Source: Rhizobiaceae bacterium (lineage in GTDB: Bacteria > Pseudomonadota > Alphaproteobacteria > Rhizobiales > Rhizobiaceae). From it: a stretch of 64,000 nt of DNA. Shown here piece by piece: positions 30,123-39,513 of this stretch. The DNA is taken from the NCBI GenBank assembly GCA_905339215.1, contig CAJPFN010000016.1, positions 1-64,000 of the forward strand, written 5' to 3'. A program made the translations under genes and the position numbers. How positions within the stretch are numbered: position 1 is the first letter of the stretch; each line of letters opens with the position of its first letter. A model generated the notes under the pieces. The model ran no database searches, was not told the origin of the DNA, and saw only the letters and a program-made list of their open reading frames with translations.

Positions 30123-31108
30123 ACGCGCTCCGCCTTTCCGGCCTGCTCATCCTGCTGGTCCTGATGCTGTTTATCGGCTCGCTGCTGATCGGCCCCGCCG
30201 CGCTCGATCCGATCGCCGGCATGAAGGGCCTGTTCGCCGGCGGCGAGGAGGCGGCGATCATCATCATGCGCGAGGTGCGCCTGCCGCGCGCGCTATTGGG
30301 ATTGATCGTCGGATTCAGTCTCGGGATCGCCGGCGCCGCGCTCCAGGGCTTCCTGCGGAACCCCCTTGCGGAACCGGGGCTGATCGGCGTCTCCGCAACA
30401 GCGTCGCTGGGCGCGGTCGCGATCTTCTACAGCGGGCTCGCCGGAAGCTCGATGCTGGCCCTGCCCGCGGGGGCGCTCGCCGGCGCGCTCGTCGCCGTTC
30501 TGATCATCCTGGCCATCGCGGCCGGCAACACGACGACGCTGACGCTGATTCTCGCTGGCGTCGCGCTGTCCAGCCTGTCCGGCGCGCTGACATCGCTGGC
30601 GCTGAACCTCTCGCCGAACCCTTTCGCCAGCTACGAGATCATCTTCTGGCTGCTCGGCTCGATGAAGGATCGCTCGATGGTCCATGTCTGGCTGTCGCTG
30701 CCCCTGATGGCTGCCGGTTGGGCACTGATTCTGGCGTCTTCCCGGGCGCTCGACGCGCTGACCTTCGGCGAGGCAACGGCGGCGAGCCTGGGCACCAACT
30801 TGCCGCGGGCGCGGCTTTCGATCGTCTGCGGCGTCGCGCTCGCGGTCGGCGCCGGCACGGCGGTGACCGGCGCCATCGGCTTCATCGGCCTCGTCGTACC
30901 GCACCTGATCCGGCCGCTCACCGACCGCATGCCGAGCTCGCTGCTCATGCCCAGCGGTCTCGGCGGGGCGGCGCTCCTTCTCGCCGCCGACATCGCCGCG
31001 CGCATCGTCGTGCCGTCGCGCGAGCTTAATGTCGGGGTGCTGACGGCGCTGATCGGCGCGCCCTTCTTTCTGTGGCTCGTGGCCCGTACCAGGCGGGAGG
31101 CGATATAG
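30119..31108 (+). CDS. btuC: Cobalamin ABC transporter, permease
   Basis: A 329-residue FecCD-family inner-membrane permease with about ten hydrophobic segments. Landmarks include VRLPRALLGLIVGFSLGIAGAALQGFLRNPLAEPGLIGV (the family signature) and the C-terminal GFIGLVVPHLIRPL loop that contacts the ATPase. It starts at ATG 30119 inside the btuF stop and ends on the first base of the btuD start. Works with BtuF and BtuD. Confidence 0.93.
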   Translation: MNALRLSGLLILLVLMLFIGSLLIGPAALDPIAGMKGLFAGGEEAAIIIMREVRLPRALLGLIVGFSLGIAGAALQGFLRNPLAEPGLIGVSATASLGAVAIFYSGLAGSSMLALPAGALAGALVAVLIILAIAAGNTTTLTLILAGVALSSLSGALTSLALNLSPNPFASYEIIFWLLGSMKDRSMVHVWLSLPLMAAGWALILASSRALDALTFGEATAASLGTNLPRARLSIVCGVALAVGAGTAVTGAIGFIGLVVPHLIRPLTDRMPSSLLMPSGLGGAALLLAADIAARIVVPSRELNVGVLTALIGAPFFLWLVARTRREAI

Positions 31109-31887
31109 TGCGCATCGTCGCCAAGTCCTTGAAGACAAAGCTTTCCGGGCGGACCGTCCTGCACGGCATCGACATCGAGGTCGCACCCGGATCAGTGGTT
31201 GGGTTGCTCGGACCGAATGGAGCAGGAAAATCGACGCTTTTACGGGCACTTGCGGGACAGATTTCAAGCGAGGGAGTGGTTGGACTGGGCGAGCGGTCGC
31301 TGGCATCGCTGTCGCTCGCCGAGCGCGGCCGGCTGATCGCCTACCTGCCGCAGGAGCGCACCATCGGCTGGCCGCTCAGCGTGGAGAAGCTGGTCGGGCT
31401 GGGCCGACTGCCGTGGCGCGCCTTTGGCAAGGGGCTCTCGGCCGGTGATATCGCATTCTGCCGCGCTGCCATGGAGGAAATGGACGTCGCCCACCTCGCC
31501 GACCGCCCGGCGACCGAACTTTCCGGCGGCGAGCAGGCCCGCGTACTGGCAGCCCGCGCCATCGCCCAGGACACACCCGTCCTGCTCGCCGACGAGCCGG
31601 CGTCGGGCCTCGATCCCGCACACCAGATGACGATGATGGCGGCATTGCGCCGTCTCGCCGCCGGCAAGCGCCGCGCCGTCCTGGTCTCGCTGCACGACCT
31701 GACGCTCGCGGCGCGCTGGTGCGACCGCATCGTCATGCTGAAGGACGGCGCGGTGGCGGCCGAAGGAACGCCGGCCGAGACGATGACGGCCGAGACGCTG
31801 CGCGCCGTGTTCGGCATCACCGCCTGGATCGACCGCGACGACTGCGGCCTCGTGCTCGCGCCTACCGGCCTGGCGGGGACGCCATGA
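31108..31887 (+). CDS. btuD: Cobalamin ABC transporter, ATPase
   Basis: A 259-residue ABC ATPase. Walker A GPNGAGKST, Q-loop in LPQERTIGWP, signature LSGGEQARVLAARA, Walker B PVLLADEP and the switch histidine in SLHDL are all intact. I choose GTG 31108, which overlaps the btuC stop by one base and has GGGAGG nine bases before it; an in-frame ATG at 31072 lies inside btuC. Completes the BtuCDF importer. Confidence 0.93.
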   Translation: MRIVAKSLKTKLSGRTVLHGIDIEVAPGSVVGLLGPNGAGKSTLLRALAGQISSEGVVGLGERSLASLSLAERGRLIAYLPQERTIGWPLSVEKLVGLGRLPWRAFGKGLSAGDIAFCRAAMEEMDVAHLADRPATELSGGEQARVLAARAIAQDTPVLLADEPASGLDPAHQMTMMAALRRLAAGKRRAVLVSLHDLTLAARWCDRIVMLKDGAVAAEGTPAETMTAETLRAVFGITAWIDRDDCGLVLAPTGLAGTP

Positions 31888-33254
31888 GAAGGCGCGGGCA
31901 ACTGAAGATCGTCGCGATCGACGGCGACCTCGTTTCCGCGGAGGAGGCACCTGCGGTGGAGCCGGCCACCCCCACGGCGGCGAACGACGCGGCGCCGAAC
32001 GCGCCCGGATGGGGACCTCTGCCGGATGAATGCGGCGGCGGCGGCGCGTCAGCCACCCCGGCCGCGCCGCGTTGGCGCTCGTTGGCGGCGCTGGCCCTGT
32101 CGCTCGCCGTCCATGCCGCGCTGGTCGCGGCAGCCGCCGCCGTCCTCGCTCGCGCCGGTAGCGAGGCCGAGACGGATTCGGTAGCGGTCGAGATCGTCTT
32201 CGAGGCGCCGCCCGCCGCGCCCGCCGAGCCGCCGCCGGCCGAGGTCGCCGAGGCAGTTTCCGCCGAAGAGATGCCGGCAGTTGCCGAGGCGCCGGTGGAG
32301 GCCGCCGAGATCGTGCCGCCGCCGGACGCGGCGACCGAGGCGCTGCTTGCCGAACCGCCGGTGATCGAACCTGTCGAGCCGGCTGCAACGCCCGAAATGC
32401 CGGGGGAGACCGCGCCTCCTGTCGAGACCGCCGAGATTGTCCCGCCGCAGGACGCGGCGACCGAGGCGCTGCTTGCCGAACCGCCGGCCGTCGAGCCGGA
32501 GGCCACCCTGATCGAACCGGCGGCGCCAAAAGAGGTCGAGCCGGCCGAGCCGGAGACGATCGAACTCCCTGCCCCCGACCCGGCGCTCGCCGTGCTTTCG
32601 GCACCGCCGACCCTCGCCGAAGCGCCGGAGACCGCGCCCGAACCGGTATCGACCGCCCGCGACACGGCGGAAGCGCCGCTCCCGGACGCGGTCGCCGCGA
32701 CGCCCACGCCGCGGCCACAGGCGCAACCGCCCGTCGCGAAGGACAAGCCCGCGTCGCCCGCGCAGGCGGAGAAGCCGGCGTCGCGGCAGACGGCAGAAGC
32801 GCCGAAGGCCAAAGCCACGGCCACCAATGCGGCAAAGAAGGCGGAACGCACCGCAGAACCAAAACCCGCGCCTGCGGCGAAAAAACCCGCCGCCCAGCCG
32901 GCGGCAAAACGTCCCGCCAAGTCCGAGGCCGGTTCCGGCGCGGCGGCGTCGGCAGGCACCAGCGCCGGCGTCGAGGCCGCCTACGGGCGGAAGCTGCTCT
33001 CCCATGTCGAACGGCGCAAGCGCTATCCGGCGGCCGCAAAGGCTGCGGGGATCTCCGGCGCAGTGAAGCTCTCCGTCACCATCGATCGCGCGGGACAGTT
33101 GAAATCGGCCCGCGTGAGCAAGAGTTCAGGCCACTCCGTGCTCGACGAGGAGGCGCTGGCGACCGCCCGCCGCGCCGCGCCCTACCCCGCCCCGCCGGAC
33201 GGGGTAGGCGGCAGGACGTTTGCGTTTTCGGTGACGCTGCGGTTCAGCCGGTGA
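31884..33254 (+). CDS. tonB: TonB-family energy-transducing protein
   Basis: A 456-residue TonB. A cytoplasmic N-terminus (about 65 residues) precedes a single membrane anchor (LAALALSLAVHAALVAAAAAVLARA). A very long alanine/proline/glutamate linker spans the periplasm and changes to lysine-rich near residue 300-350. The TonB_C domain (about 370-456) shows YPAAAKAAGISGAVKLSVTID and ends FAFSVTLRFSR. It overlaps btuD by ATGA, so it belongs to the B12 operon and probably serves BtuB. Unusually long compared with E. coli TonB (239 aa). Confidence 0.92.
   Translation: MRRRGQLKIVAIDGDLVSAEEAPAVEPATPTAANDAAPNAPGWGPLPDECGGGGASATPAAPRWRSLAALALSLAVHAALVAAAAAVLARAGSEAETDSVAVEIVFEAPPAAPAEPPPAEVAEAVSAEEMPAVAEAPVEAAEIVPPPDAATEALLAEPPVIEPVEPAATPEMPGETAPPVETAEIVPPQDAATEALLAEPPAVEPEATLIEPAAPKEVEPAEPETIELPAPDPALAVLSAPPTLAEAPETAPEPVSTARDTAEAPLPDAVAATPTPRPQAQPPVAKDKPASPAQAEKPASRQTAEAPKAKATATNAAKKAERTAEPKPAPAAKKPAAQPAAKRPAKSEAGSGAAASAGTSAGVEAAYGRKLLSHVERRKRYPAAAKAAGISGAVKLSVTIDRAGQLKSARVSKSSGHSVLDEEALATARRAAPYPAPPDGVGGRTFAFSVTLRFSR
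32325..32486 (+). repeat. 36-base direct duplication in the TonB linker
   Basis: An identical 36-base stretch occurs at 32325-32360 and 32451-32486, 126 bases apart, encoding DAATEALLAEPP twice. The flanking sequence (AEIVPP before each) is also similar, so a unit of about 42 codons was duplicated in frame. Confidence 0.9.
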
Positions 33255-33324
33255 GACAGGGCGCAGGATCTCGTTGTCCACTCCCACCATCGGGTCGGCA
33301 GGATGCTCACGGATCCACCAGCCA

Positions 33325-33693
33325 TCAGTTCCGCGGACTCCTCGGCGACACCGCCCGTCTGACTGTTACGAGGAAGCGCTCGAGAGCCTGCTGAAGCGCT
33401 AGCGCGGCGTTCTCCAGTTCCAGACGAAGCGCATCCGGTGCCTGATAGCCCGCCCGCTCTTCCGCCAGGCCGGGCTGGGACGTGCCCTCGGCGACGCGGA
33501 GGAACTTCAGCGCCTCTTCGTGCCGGCTCGTCGAGATGCGGTTCTCGCCGCGCTCGTACTTGCCGTATTGCTGGGTGGAGATACCCAGCGCGGCGGCCAT
33601 CGCAGCCTGCGACCGGCCCACCGCCTTACGCGTGCGCGCCAGTTCGCGGCCGATCTCGACATCGCGGCTGTTCGGTTTGCGACTGACGCCCAT
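33325..33693 (-). CDS. XRE-family transcriptional regulator
   Basis: A 122-residue Cro/CI-type regulator. HTH in RKAVGRSQAAMAAALGISTQQYGKYERGENRIS, followed by a helical tail (ALRLELENAALALQQALERFLVTV). I use ATG 33693, which begins MGVSRKPNSRDVEIG; an upstream in-frame ATG at 33798 gives an unlikely leader. It converges with tonB. The 208 bases upstream include an 8-bp hairpin at 33803-33823 (CCGGCGCG/CGCGCCGG). Target unknown. Confidence 0.82.
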   Translation of the reverse strand: MGVSRKPNSRDVEIGRELARTRKAVGRSQAAMAAALGISTQQYGKYERGENRISTSRHEEALKFLRVAEGTSQPGLAEERAGYQAPDALRLELENAALALQQALERFLVTVRRAVSPRSPRN

Positions 33694-33901
33694 CGCTCCT
33701 ATCCATGGTTGCATCGACGATGTTACGCAGCCGTGAATTGCGGACAAGAAATCGACGATTGCCTTTTCGCCTCGGATAGCAACCCTGGGTTTATTCAATC
33801 ACCCGGCGCGCGCATCGCGCCGGCTATCGAATCACAAACGTCGCCCTGGAGGAGCGCGGCGCTCCTCAGGGGTGAGATCGTCTCGCGGGTATGGGCTCGC
33901 G

Positions 33902-34777
33902 TCAGACCTTCGCGTCCAACTTGTCCTGCGTCTTCGTCTCGAAGTCGCTCGCATCGTGGCGCTCATGGAGCTGGCCGGCGGGATCGCCCGACAGGCGGTT
34001 GACCATGCGCCCGCGCCTGACGGCCGGTCGGGCATGGATCTGGTCGGCCCAGCGGATGACGTTCCGGTATTCTTGGACCTGGAGGAACTCGCCGGAATTG
34101 TAGTTCCAGCCCTTAACCAGCCCGCCGTACCACGGCCATACCGCCATGTCGGCGATCGTGTACGCATCGCCGGCAAGATACTCGACCTCGGCAAGTCGCC
34201 GGTCGAGCACGTCAAGCTGGCGTTTGACCTCCATGGCGTAGCGGTTGATCGGGTATTCCCACTTCTTCGGTGCGTAGGCGTAGAAATGGCCGAAGCCGCC
34301 GCCGAGAAACGGCGCGGCTCCCATCTGCCAGAACAGCCAGTTCATGGTTTCGGCGCGCGCGGGGTGCTCGGTGGGCAGGAAGGCGCCGAACTTCTCGGCG
34401 AGATAGAAGAGGATCGAACCCGATTCGAAGACGCGCACCGGCTTGTTGCCGCTCCGGTCCATGAGCGCCGGTATCTTCGAGTTGGGATTGACCTCGACGA
34501 AGCCGGAACCGAACTGGTCGCCGTTGCCGATCCTGATCAGCCAGGCGTCATACTCGGCACCCTTGTGGCCGGCTGCGAGCAGTTCCTCCAGCATGATCGT
34601 CACCTTGACGCCGTTCGGCGTCGCCAGCGAATAGAGCTGAAGGGGATGCTTGCCGACGGGAAGCGCCTTTTCGTGGGTCGGACCGGCGATCGGACGGTTT
34701 ATCGAGGCGAACTGGCCGCCATTCTCCTTGTCCCAGACCCAGACTTTCGGCGGCACGTATTCGTCGGCATCGGACAT
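33902..34777 (-). CDS. yghU: Glutathione-dependent disulfide-bond oxidoreductase (YghU-like GST)
   Basis: A 291-residue Nu-class GST. Typical features: the N-terminal extension YVPPKVWVWDKENGGQFASINRPIAG, LYSLATPNGVKVTIMLEEL, the glutathione-binding NPNSKIPAL and ESGSILFYLAEK, and the helical domain with GDAYTIADMAVWPWYG. YghU/YfcG enzymes reduce disulfides with two glutathiones bound. Start ATG 34777 matches the family; the frame is open further upstream without homology. Cytoplasmic. Confidence 0.92.
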   Translation of the reverse strand: MSDADEYVPPKVWVWDKENGGQFASINRPIAGPTHEKALPVGKHPLQLYSLATPNGVKVTIMLEELLAAGHKGAEYDAWLIRIGNGDQFGSGFVEVNPNSKIPALMDRSGNKPVRVFESGSILFYLAEKFGAFLPTEHPARAETMNWLFWQMGAAPFLGGGFGHFYAYAPKKWEYPINRYAMEVKRQLDVLDRRLAEVEYLAGDAYTIADMAVWPWYGGLVKGWNYNSGEFLQVQEYRNVIRWADQIHARPAVRRGRMVNRLSGDPAGQLHERHDASDFETKTQDKLDAKV

Positions 34778-35067
34778 CGTTCTCGGTCTCCCGGCATTTG
34801 CAGCTTGACGAGGCGGGCGGACGCCGGCCTTCAGGGACGTCAGATAATCCGCCGAGCCGGCGAGCGCCAGAACCGATGCGTGGTCCAGGCGTCGCGATTG
34901 CGTGATCGCCGGGCAGCGTGCGGCGGAACTGTTGCACGATCGCATCGTTAGCCTTCCGTCATGCGCTGCATGCAACGGTTGCCGGCCGGCGCCATGCTTT
35001 GGCCGTCCTTCCGCCGCGATGCGCGTCCAAGCCTCGTAGCGGTCCAAGTCCAGCAGGAGTCCATACA

Positions 35068-35595
35068 ATGACCAGAAACCTCACCCGCACGGGCTTTACC
35101 GCCGCACTGACGCTGGCCCTCGCCCTGCCCACGCTCGCCGCCGACCTGCGCGGCCGCAGCGAAGCTCCGCTGCCTGCAGGCGAACGCGGTGGCGTGCGCA
35201 TCGGAACCCTCGACTGTACGATCGGCGGCGGTATCGGCTACGTGCTCGGCTCGGCCAAGGAGGTCGACTGCGCCTTCCGCTCCGCGGTCGGTGCGCGCCA
35301 GACCGAGACCTACACCGGCACCATCCGCAAGATGGGCGTCGACGTTGGCTTCACCACCGGCGGCCGCCTGATCTGGGCGGTGTTCGCGCCGACTGCCGGC
35401 TATCACCCCGGCTCGCTCGCCGGCGTCTATGAGGGCGCAACCGTGGAAGCGACGGTTGGCGCCGGGCTCGGCGCCAATGCGCTGGTCGGCGGCACCTCCG
35501 GCTCGATCAACCTGCAAGTGCTGTCGGTCTCAGGTCAGATCGGCCTCAACCTCGCGGCGACCGGCACCTCGATGACGCTCGCCCCGGCGAACTGA
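35068..35595 (+). CDS. DUF992 secreted protein
   Basis: A 175-residue exported protein of the DUF992 family, small periplasmic or surface proteins of Hyphomicrobiales. Signal peptide MTRNLTRTGFTAALTLALALPTLAA. The mature part is glycine-rich with RIGTLDCTIGGGIGYVLGSAKEVDC (two cysteines likely bridged), YTGTIRKMGVDVGFTTGGRLIWAVFAP and a repetitive beta-like C-terminus. AGGAG stands nine bases before ATG 35068. Function unknown. Confidence 0.9.
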   Translation: MTRNLTRTGFTAALTLALALPTLAADLRGRSEAPLPAGERGGVRIGTLDCTIGGGIGYVLGSAKEVDCAFRSAVGARQTETYTGTIRKMGVDVGFTTGGRLIWAVFAPTAGYHPGSLAGVYEGATVEATVGAGLGANALVGGTSGSINLQVLSVSGQIGLNLAATGTSMTLAPAN

Positions 35596-35608
35596 GGTTC
35601 CGCACGAA

Positions 35609-35645
35609 GATGCCCGCGCCTTTGACAGGCAAGCGCGCGGGCATC
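35609..35645 (+). terminator. Hairpin after the DUF992 gene, possible terminator
   Basis: An 11-bp perfect stem, GATGCCCGCGC (35609-35619) with GCGCGGGCATC (35635-35645), 14 bases after the stop. No T-tract follows, so it may instead protect the 3' end of the mRNA. Confidence 0.45.
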
Positions 35646-35774
35646 GCTGACAGCCCGCGATTCTGACCGCCCGTTTCCGTCGCATCTTCGGCGATCGCCA
35701 CAAGCCGAGGCAATTTCCTAAACAGGCGTTAACGTCCGCGCCGCCATGATCCGCGCTTTCGGCGGAGGCGCGTC

Positions 35775-36377
35775 ATGGCCGGTTCACGATACGACGGCGC
35801 CCGGCGGTCCCGGCAGCGGGCGCATGCCGACGCACCGCGGCGGTGGGCTGAAAAGTCGCTTTCCCGTCGGCAGATGCGGCCACTGCGATTCCTCGCCGAC
35901 GGTATCGGCTTCCTTGCCCTCGGCCTGCTCGCCGTCCTTGGCGGCATGAGCCTGTCGCCGACGATCCGCGCGCTGCTTCCCCCGGCGATCGCCGAGATCC
36001 GCATGGTGGCGGCAACACCGGTGGCGGTCGCGCAGCATTTCTCGCTGTGCGGCTTGGGCAGCCGCATCAACTGCGTCGTCGACGGCGATACGTTCTATTA
36101 CCGCGGCGAGAAGATCCGCCTCGCCGACGTCAACACGCCGGAAGTCTCCGAACCGAAATGCGCGACCGAGGCGCGACTGGGGGCTGCGGCGACGCGGCGC
36201 CTCCAGTCGCTGCTCAACGCGGGGCCGATCGAACTGCGCCGCGGCGCGCGCGAACAGGACCGTCTCGGCCGCAAGCTGCGTTCGGTGCACCGAGACGGCC
36301 ACTCGCTCGGCGATGCGCTGGTTGCCGAAGGCCTTGCCCATCCGTGGCGCGGCCATAAAGAAGACTGGTGCGCCTGA
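35775..36377 (+). CDS. Membrane-anchored thermonuclease-family (SNase-like) protein
   Basis: A 200-residue protein. A charged cytoplasmic start is followed by one membrane segment (about 38-60, FLADGIGFLALGLLAVLGG), then a staphylococcal-nuclease-like OB fold with CVVDGDTFYYRGEKIRLADVNTPE and REQDRLGRKLR. The key D, R and acidic/arginine positions of the nuclease site appear to be kept. It would face the periplasm. ATG 35775 has a weak ribosome site; a later ATG (35874) just before the membrane segment is an alternative. Confidence 0.8.
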   Translation: MAGSRYDGARRSRQRAHADAPRRWAEKSLSRRQMRPLRFLADGIGFLALGLLAVLGGMSLSPTIRALLPPAIAEIRMVAATPVAVAQHFSLCGLGSRINCVVDGDTFYYRGEKIRLADVNTPEVSEPKCATEARLGAAATRRLQSLLNAGPIELRRGAREQDRLGRKLRSVHRDGHSLGDALVAEGLAHPWRGHKEDWCA

Positions 36378-36410
36378 GCGAAGGAAGGACGCCGCGTATA
36401 CGAGGCGCCG

Positions 36411-37418
36411 CTACTCGGCCGCGGCGACCATTTCGGCTCTCGTCGCCCCACCCAGCCAGCGGCGCCAAGAATCCTCGTCGCCGTTGAAGACGTTGAGGTC
36501 GATCTTGCCCTTGACGCCGTGCGACAGGCCGGAGCCGGAATACTGCCAGAAAACCCATTTGCGTCCCGGATAGGTCTTTGACGGATGCGCGGCGACCGAG
36601 CGCAGCCAGAACGGATGGTCGGGGAAGGCACCCTGGAGATTGTCTCGGTAGAAATCGGGCGCCGTGTAGATGACCGGGCGCTGCCCGTAATGCTTCTCCA
36701 GCCGGTCCATGAAGACGCGCATCTTCTCCAGCACCACCTCGCGCGATGGCCGCTTCTTGCAGTTGGACAGGTGGTTCCACTCGACGTCGATGACGGGTGG
36801 CAGCGCACCCTCGACCTTTGGCACGTTGCGGATGAACCACGCGGCCTGGTCGGCGGCGGCGCGGCACCAGTAGAAGAAGTGATAGGCGCCGCGCTTGAGG
36901 CCGGCTGCGTGGGCACCGCGCCAGTTTTCCTTGAACATCGGATCGAGATGGTCGCCGCCGTCTGTCGCCTTGATGTAGGCGAAGTTGGCGCCCTGCGTTC
37001 GCAGCTTGGCCCAATCGATGGCTCCCTGCCAGCGCGAGACGTCGACGCCATGGACGGCATACTGGCGCGGCGAGACCTTGCCGAAGTTGATCGGCTTGGC
37101 GTCGCGGAAACTGGCGCCGTAGACCGTGTGCCTGACCGACGTCCTGGTGATCTGGCGCGGCTTTGCCGCCATCGCCTGCTCGATCGCGGCGACCGGCGCC
37201 GCGTGGTCTTCGGGATCGGCGAGCGCACTGGCTAGCCCGTCGCCGGCGGGAGCGACAGGTCCCGAGGCGGCGGCAACCGCCTTGCTCGGCCGTTTCACGG
37301 ACGACGTGGTTTCGCTCGACGTACCGGGGATCTGCAACACGTCGGTGCCCGGGGTCGAGGAACACGCGGCGGCAGCAAGCGACGACAGCAGGAGGACGGC
37401 GAATCGCGAAAGACGCAT
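36411..37418 (-). CDS. GH25 family lysozyme, lipoprotein
   Basis: A 335-residue cell-wall hydrolase. Lipoprotein signal peptide with lipobox LAAAAC (cysteine about residue 19), then a Ser/Pro-rich linker, then the GH25 barrel from about residue 120: GVDVSRWQGAIDW, FAYIKATDGGDHLDPMF, PPVIDVEWN (catalytic D/E pair) and FWQYSGSG near the end. It cleaves the glycan strands of peptidoglycan, presumably in the periplasm. Its ATG lies in a gap of 200 bases that also contains the tig terminator. Confidence 0.92.
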   Translation of the reverse strand: MRLSRFAVLLLSSLAAAACSSTPGTDVLQIPGTSSETTSSVKRPSKAVAAASGPVAPAGDGLASALADPEDHAAPVAAIEQAMAAKPRQITRTSVRHTVYGASFRDAKPINFGKVSPRQYAVHGVDVSRWQGAIDWAKLRTQGANFAYIKATDGGDHLDPMFKENWRGAHAAGLKRGAYHFFYWCRAAADQAAWFIRNVPKVEGALPPVIDVEWNHLSNCKKRPSREVVLEKMRVFMDRLEKHYGQRPVIYTAPDFYRDNLQGAFPDHPFWLRSVAAHPSKTYPGRKWVFWQYSGSGLSHGVKGKIDLNVFNGDEDSWRRWLGGATRAEMVAAAE

Positions 37419-37560
37419 GGCACCCGTACGCAGAACTGAACAGACCGGGATCAGGCCGCCCCGCGGGACGGTCTCCCTTTATGAACGGGAAATTACCAAG
37501 AAAGGTTGAATGCCACCGTTTACCATGCCGGCCGGCGACGTCGCGCCTTCTGCCCCAACA

Positions 37561-37590
37561 AAAAAGGCCGCCCGGATCAGGCGGCCTTTT
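37561..37590 (-). terminator. Rho-independent terminator of tig
   Basis: On the minus strand the stem AAAAGGCCGCC pairs with GGCGGCCTTTTT around a 7-base loop, followed by TTTTTTG. It lies 29 bases beyond the tig stop. Confidence 0.9.
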
Positions 37591-37618
37591 CTGCGTAGAA
37601 TGCGTTCGCGGAGCGGGG

Positions 37619-39094
37619 TTACTCAGCTTTGTCCTTGGCGGCGACCTTCTTTGGGGCCGCCTTCTTTTTCGGCTCACCGGCTTCCTCTGCCCTGTCGGCG
37701 TCGGCCTTGGCGGCCTTCTTTACCGGCTTCTTCGCCGGTTTCGCTTCGGCCGCCGGCTCGTCGTCGGCGAGCAGTTCCTCCTTGGAGACCTTCTGGTCAG
37801 TGACCGAAATCTGGGTCAGCAGGTGATCGACCACCTTCTCTTCGAACAGCGGCGCGCGCAGATTGGTCAGCGCCGCCGGATTGCTGCGATAGAACTCGTA
37901 GACCTCCTGCTGCTGGTTCGCCGGGTAGCGGCGCACCATCTCGAAAAGCGCGCGCTGCAGCTCCTCGTCGGTCACCTGCACGCCGGCCTTCTCGCCGATC
38001 TCGGCGAGCACCAGACCGAGGCGGACGCGGCGCTCGGCGAGGCGCTGGTAATCGGCGCGCGCCTCGTCCTCGGTCGTCTCTTCATCGGCGAAGGTGCGGC
38101 CAGCCTGCTGCAGGTCGTTGGTCACCTGGTTCCAGATGTTGTTGAACTCGGCCTCGATCAGCCTGGAGGGCGCCTCGAACGAGTAGCTGGCGTCGAGCGC
38201 GTCGAGTAGCTGGCGCTTCACCTTCTGCCGCGTCAGCGTGCCGAACTGGCTCTCGAGCTGGCCCTTGACGATATCGCGCAGGCGCTCGATCGATTCCAGG
38301 CCGAGGCTCTTGGCCACCTCGTCGTTGAGCTCGAGCTCGCCAGGCTTGCCCACTTCCTTGACCGTGACGTCGAAGGTGGCTTCCTTGCCGGCGAGATGGG
38401 CAGCGTTGTAATCGGCCGGGAAGGTGACGGTGATGGTCTTGTCGTCACCGGCCTTCACGCCGACCAGTTGCTCCTCGAAACCGGGGATGAACTGCTTGGA
38501 GCCGAGCACGAGCTGCTGGTCAGTCCCCGTGCCGCCGTCGAAGGCGACGCCGTCGAGCTTGCCGACAAAGTCGATGGTGAGGCGGTCGCCCTCCTCGGCC
38601 TTGCCCTTCTTGGGCTCGTAGGAACGCGAGGATTCGGCGATTCGCCTGACCTGCTCCTCGATCTCGTCCTCTGGCACGTCGTAGACCTGGCGCGTGACCG
38701 CGATGCCGGAGACGTCCTTGACCTCGATCGCCGGGATCACCTCGTAGGCAAGCTGGAACTCGAAATCGGCGCCGCCGGACAGGATCTTCTCGGCTTCCTT
38801 CTCGTCCTCGGTCATGATGACCTCGGGCTGCATGGCCGCCTTCTCGCCGCGCTCGGAAAGGATCTCGCGCGTCGTGTTGTTGAGGATCTCGTTGACGACC
38901 TCGGCCATGAACGACTTGCCGTACATCTTGCGCAGATGCTGAACGGGGACCTTTCCGGGGCGGAAGCCGTTGATGCGGACCTTGTTGCGTGCGTCGGAAA
39001 GGCGTGCTGCGAGGCGAGCCTCCATGTCGCTCGCCGGGACGGTCACCTTGATCTCGCGCTTCAGACCGGAATTAAGCGTTTCGGTTACGTGCAT
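37619..39094 (-). CDS. tig: Trigger factor, ribosome-bound chaperone and prolyl isomerase
   Basis: Binds the ribosome exit tunnel and folds nascent chains. The 491-residue protein has the ribosome-binding domain with GFRPGKVP (the ribosome-docking loop, about 44-51), the FKBP-type PPIase domain (about 155-245, [14 protein letters not shown]) and the helical C-terminal domain. A lysine/alanine-rich tail of about 60 residues (about 430-491) is an extension usual in alphaproteobacteria. Monocistronic by its own terminator. Its upstream gap of about 330 bases also carries the tRNA-Leu promoter and a small hairpin, AAGTGCC/GGCACTT (39248-39271). Confidence 0.97.
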   Translation of the reverse strand: MHVTETLNSGLKREIKVTVPASDMEARLAARLSDARNKVRINGFRPGKVPVQHLRKMYGKSFMAEVVNEILNNTTREILSERGEKAAMQPEVIMTEDEKEAEKILSGGADFEFQLAYEVIPAIEVKDVSGIAVTRQVYDVPEDEIEEQVRRIAESSRSYEPKKGKAEEGDRLTIDFVGKLDGVAFDGGTGTDQQLVLGSKQFIPGFEEQLVGVKAGDDKTITVTFPADYNAAHLAGKEATFDVTVKEVGKPGELELNDEVAKSLGLESIERLRDIVKGQLESQFGTLTRQKVKRQLLDALDASYSFEAPSRLIEAEFNNIWNQVTNDLQQAGRTFADEETTEDEARADYQRLAERRVRLGLVLAEIGEKAGVQVTDEELQRALFEMVRRYPANQQQEVYEFYRSNPAALTNLRAPLFEEKVVDHLLTQISVTDQKVSKEELLADDEPAAEAKPAKKPVKKAAKADADRAEEAGEPKKKAAPKKVAAKDKAE

Positions 39095-39390
39095 CGTTCA
39101 ACCTTTTGCGTTCACGAACACCCTGCAAGGGGCCTCGCCTCTAAGCCTGCCGGAGTTTCGTGCCGGGAGTGCCATGATGTGCGGTTTCAAAGACGAAGGC
39201 AGCAGCCTGCCCCCGCATTCTCAGGAAGTACGTTGCCGGATTGATACAAGTGCCTGATCATGCGGGCACTTCCGTCTTCCAGACGCAACAGATCGTCGGT
39301 CCCGTCACATTTGCCACGCCTTTTGTCACACACAGGGCGCATTTTCAACTATCTTCGCGCGGTCACGACGGCTGTTTTTCCAGCCCGAGA

Positions 39391-39419
39391 TTGACAGAAT
39401 GATGGCCGCATGGGATTTG
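39391..39419 (+). promoter_or_regulatory. Candidate promoter of the tRNA-Leu gene
   Basis: A perfect TTGACA (39391-39396) followed after 17 bases by GATTTG (39414-39419), a weak -10. The tRNA begins ten bases later, the expected distance for a stable-RNA promoter. Confidence 0.5.
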
Positions 39420-39428
39420 CGGGCCGTC

Positions 39429-39513
39429 GCGGATGTGGCGGAACTGGTAGACGCCCTGGATTTAGGTTCCAGTGCCGAAAGGCGTGGGGGTTCGAGTCCC
39501 TTCATCCGCACCA
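39429..39513 (+). tRNA. tRNA-Leu (anticodon UAG)
   Basis: An 85-base tRNA with the long variable arm of the leucine class. Acceptor stem GCGGATG pairs with CATCCGC, followed by discriminator A and encoded CCA. Anticodon stem CTGGA/TCCAG closes loop TTTAGGT, giving anticodon TAG, which reads CUA. T-arm GGGGGTTCGAGTCCC is normal. Integration of the element to the right preserved the full gene. Confidence 0.96.
39499..39513 (+). other. Candidate attL within the tRNA-Leu 3' end
   Basis: CCTTCATCCGCACCA, the last 15 bases of the tRNA, recurs with one base missing at 57241-57254. P4-type integrases commonly use tRNA 3' ends as attachment sites. The exact crossover core cannot be fixed because the far copy is imperfect. 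Confidence 0.45.

Noticed and set aside
31264-33039. 591-codon minus-strand open frame opposite btuD and tonB
   Set aside because: Arginine/proline-rich shadow; tonB linker composition produces it.
33803-33823. CCGGCGCG/CGCGCCGG hairpin as a terminator of the yghU-like gene
   Set aside because: It is 80 bases beyond the stop and has no T-tract on that strand.
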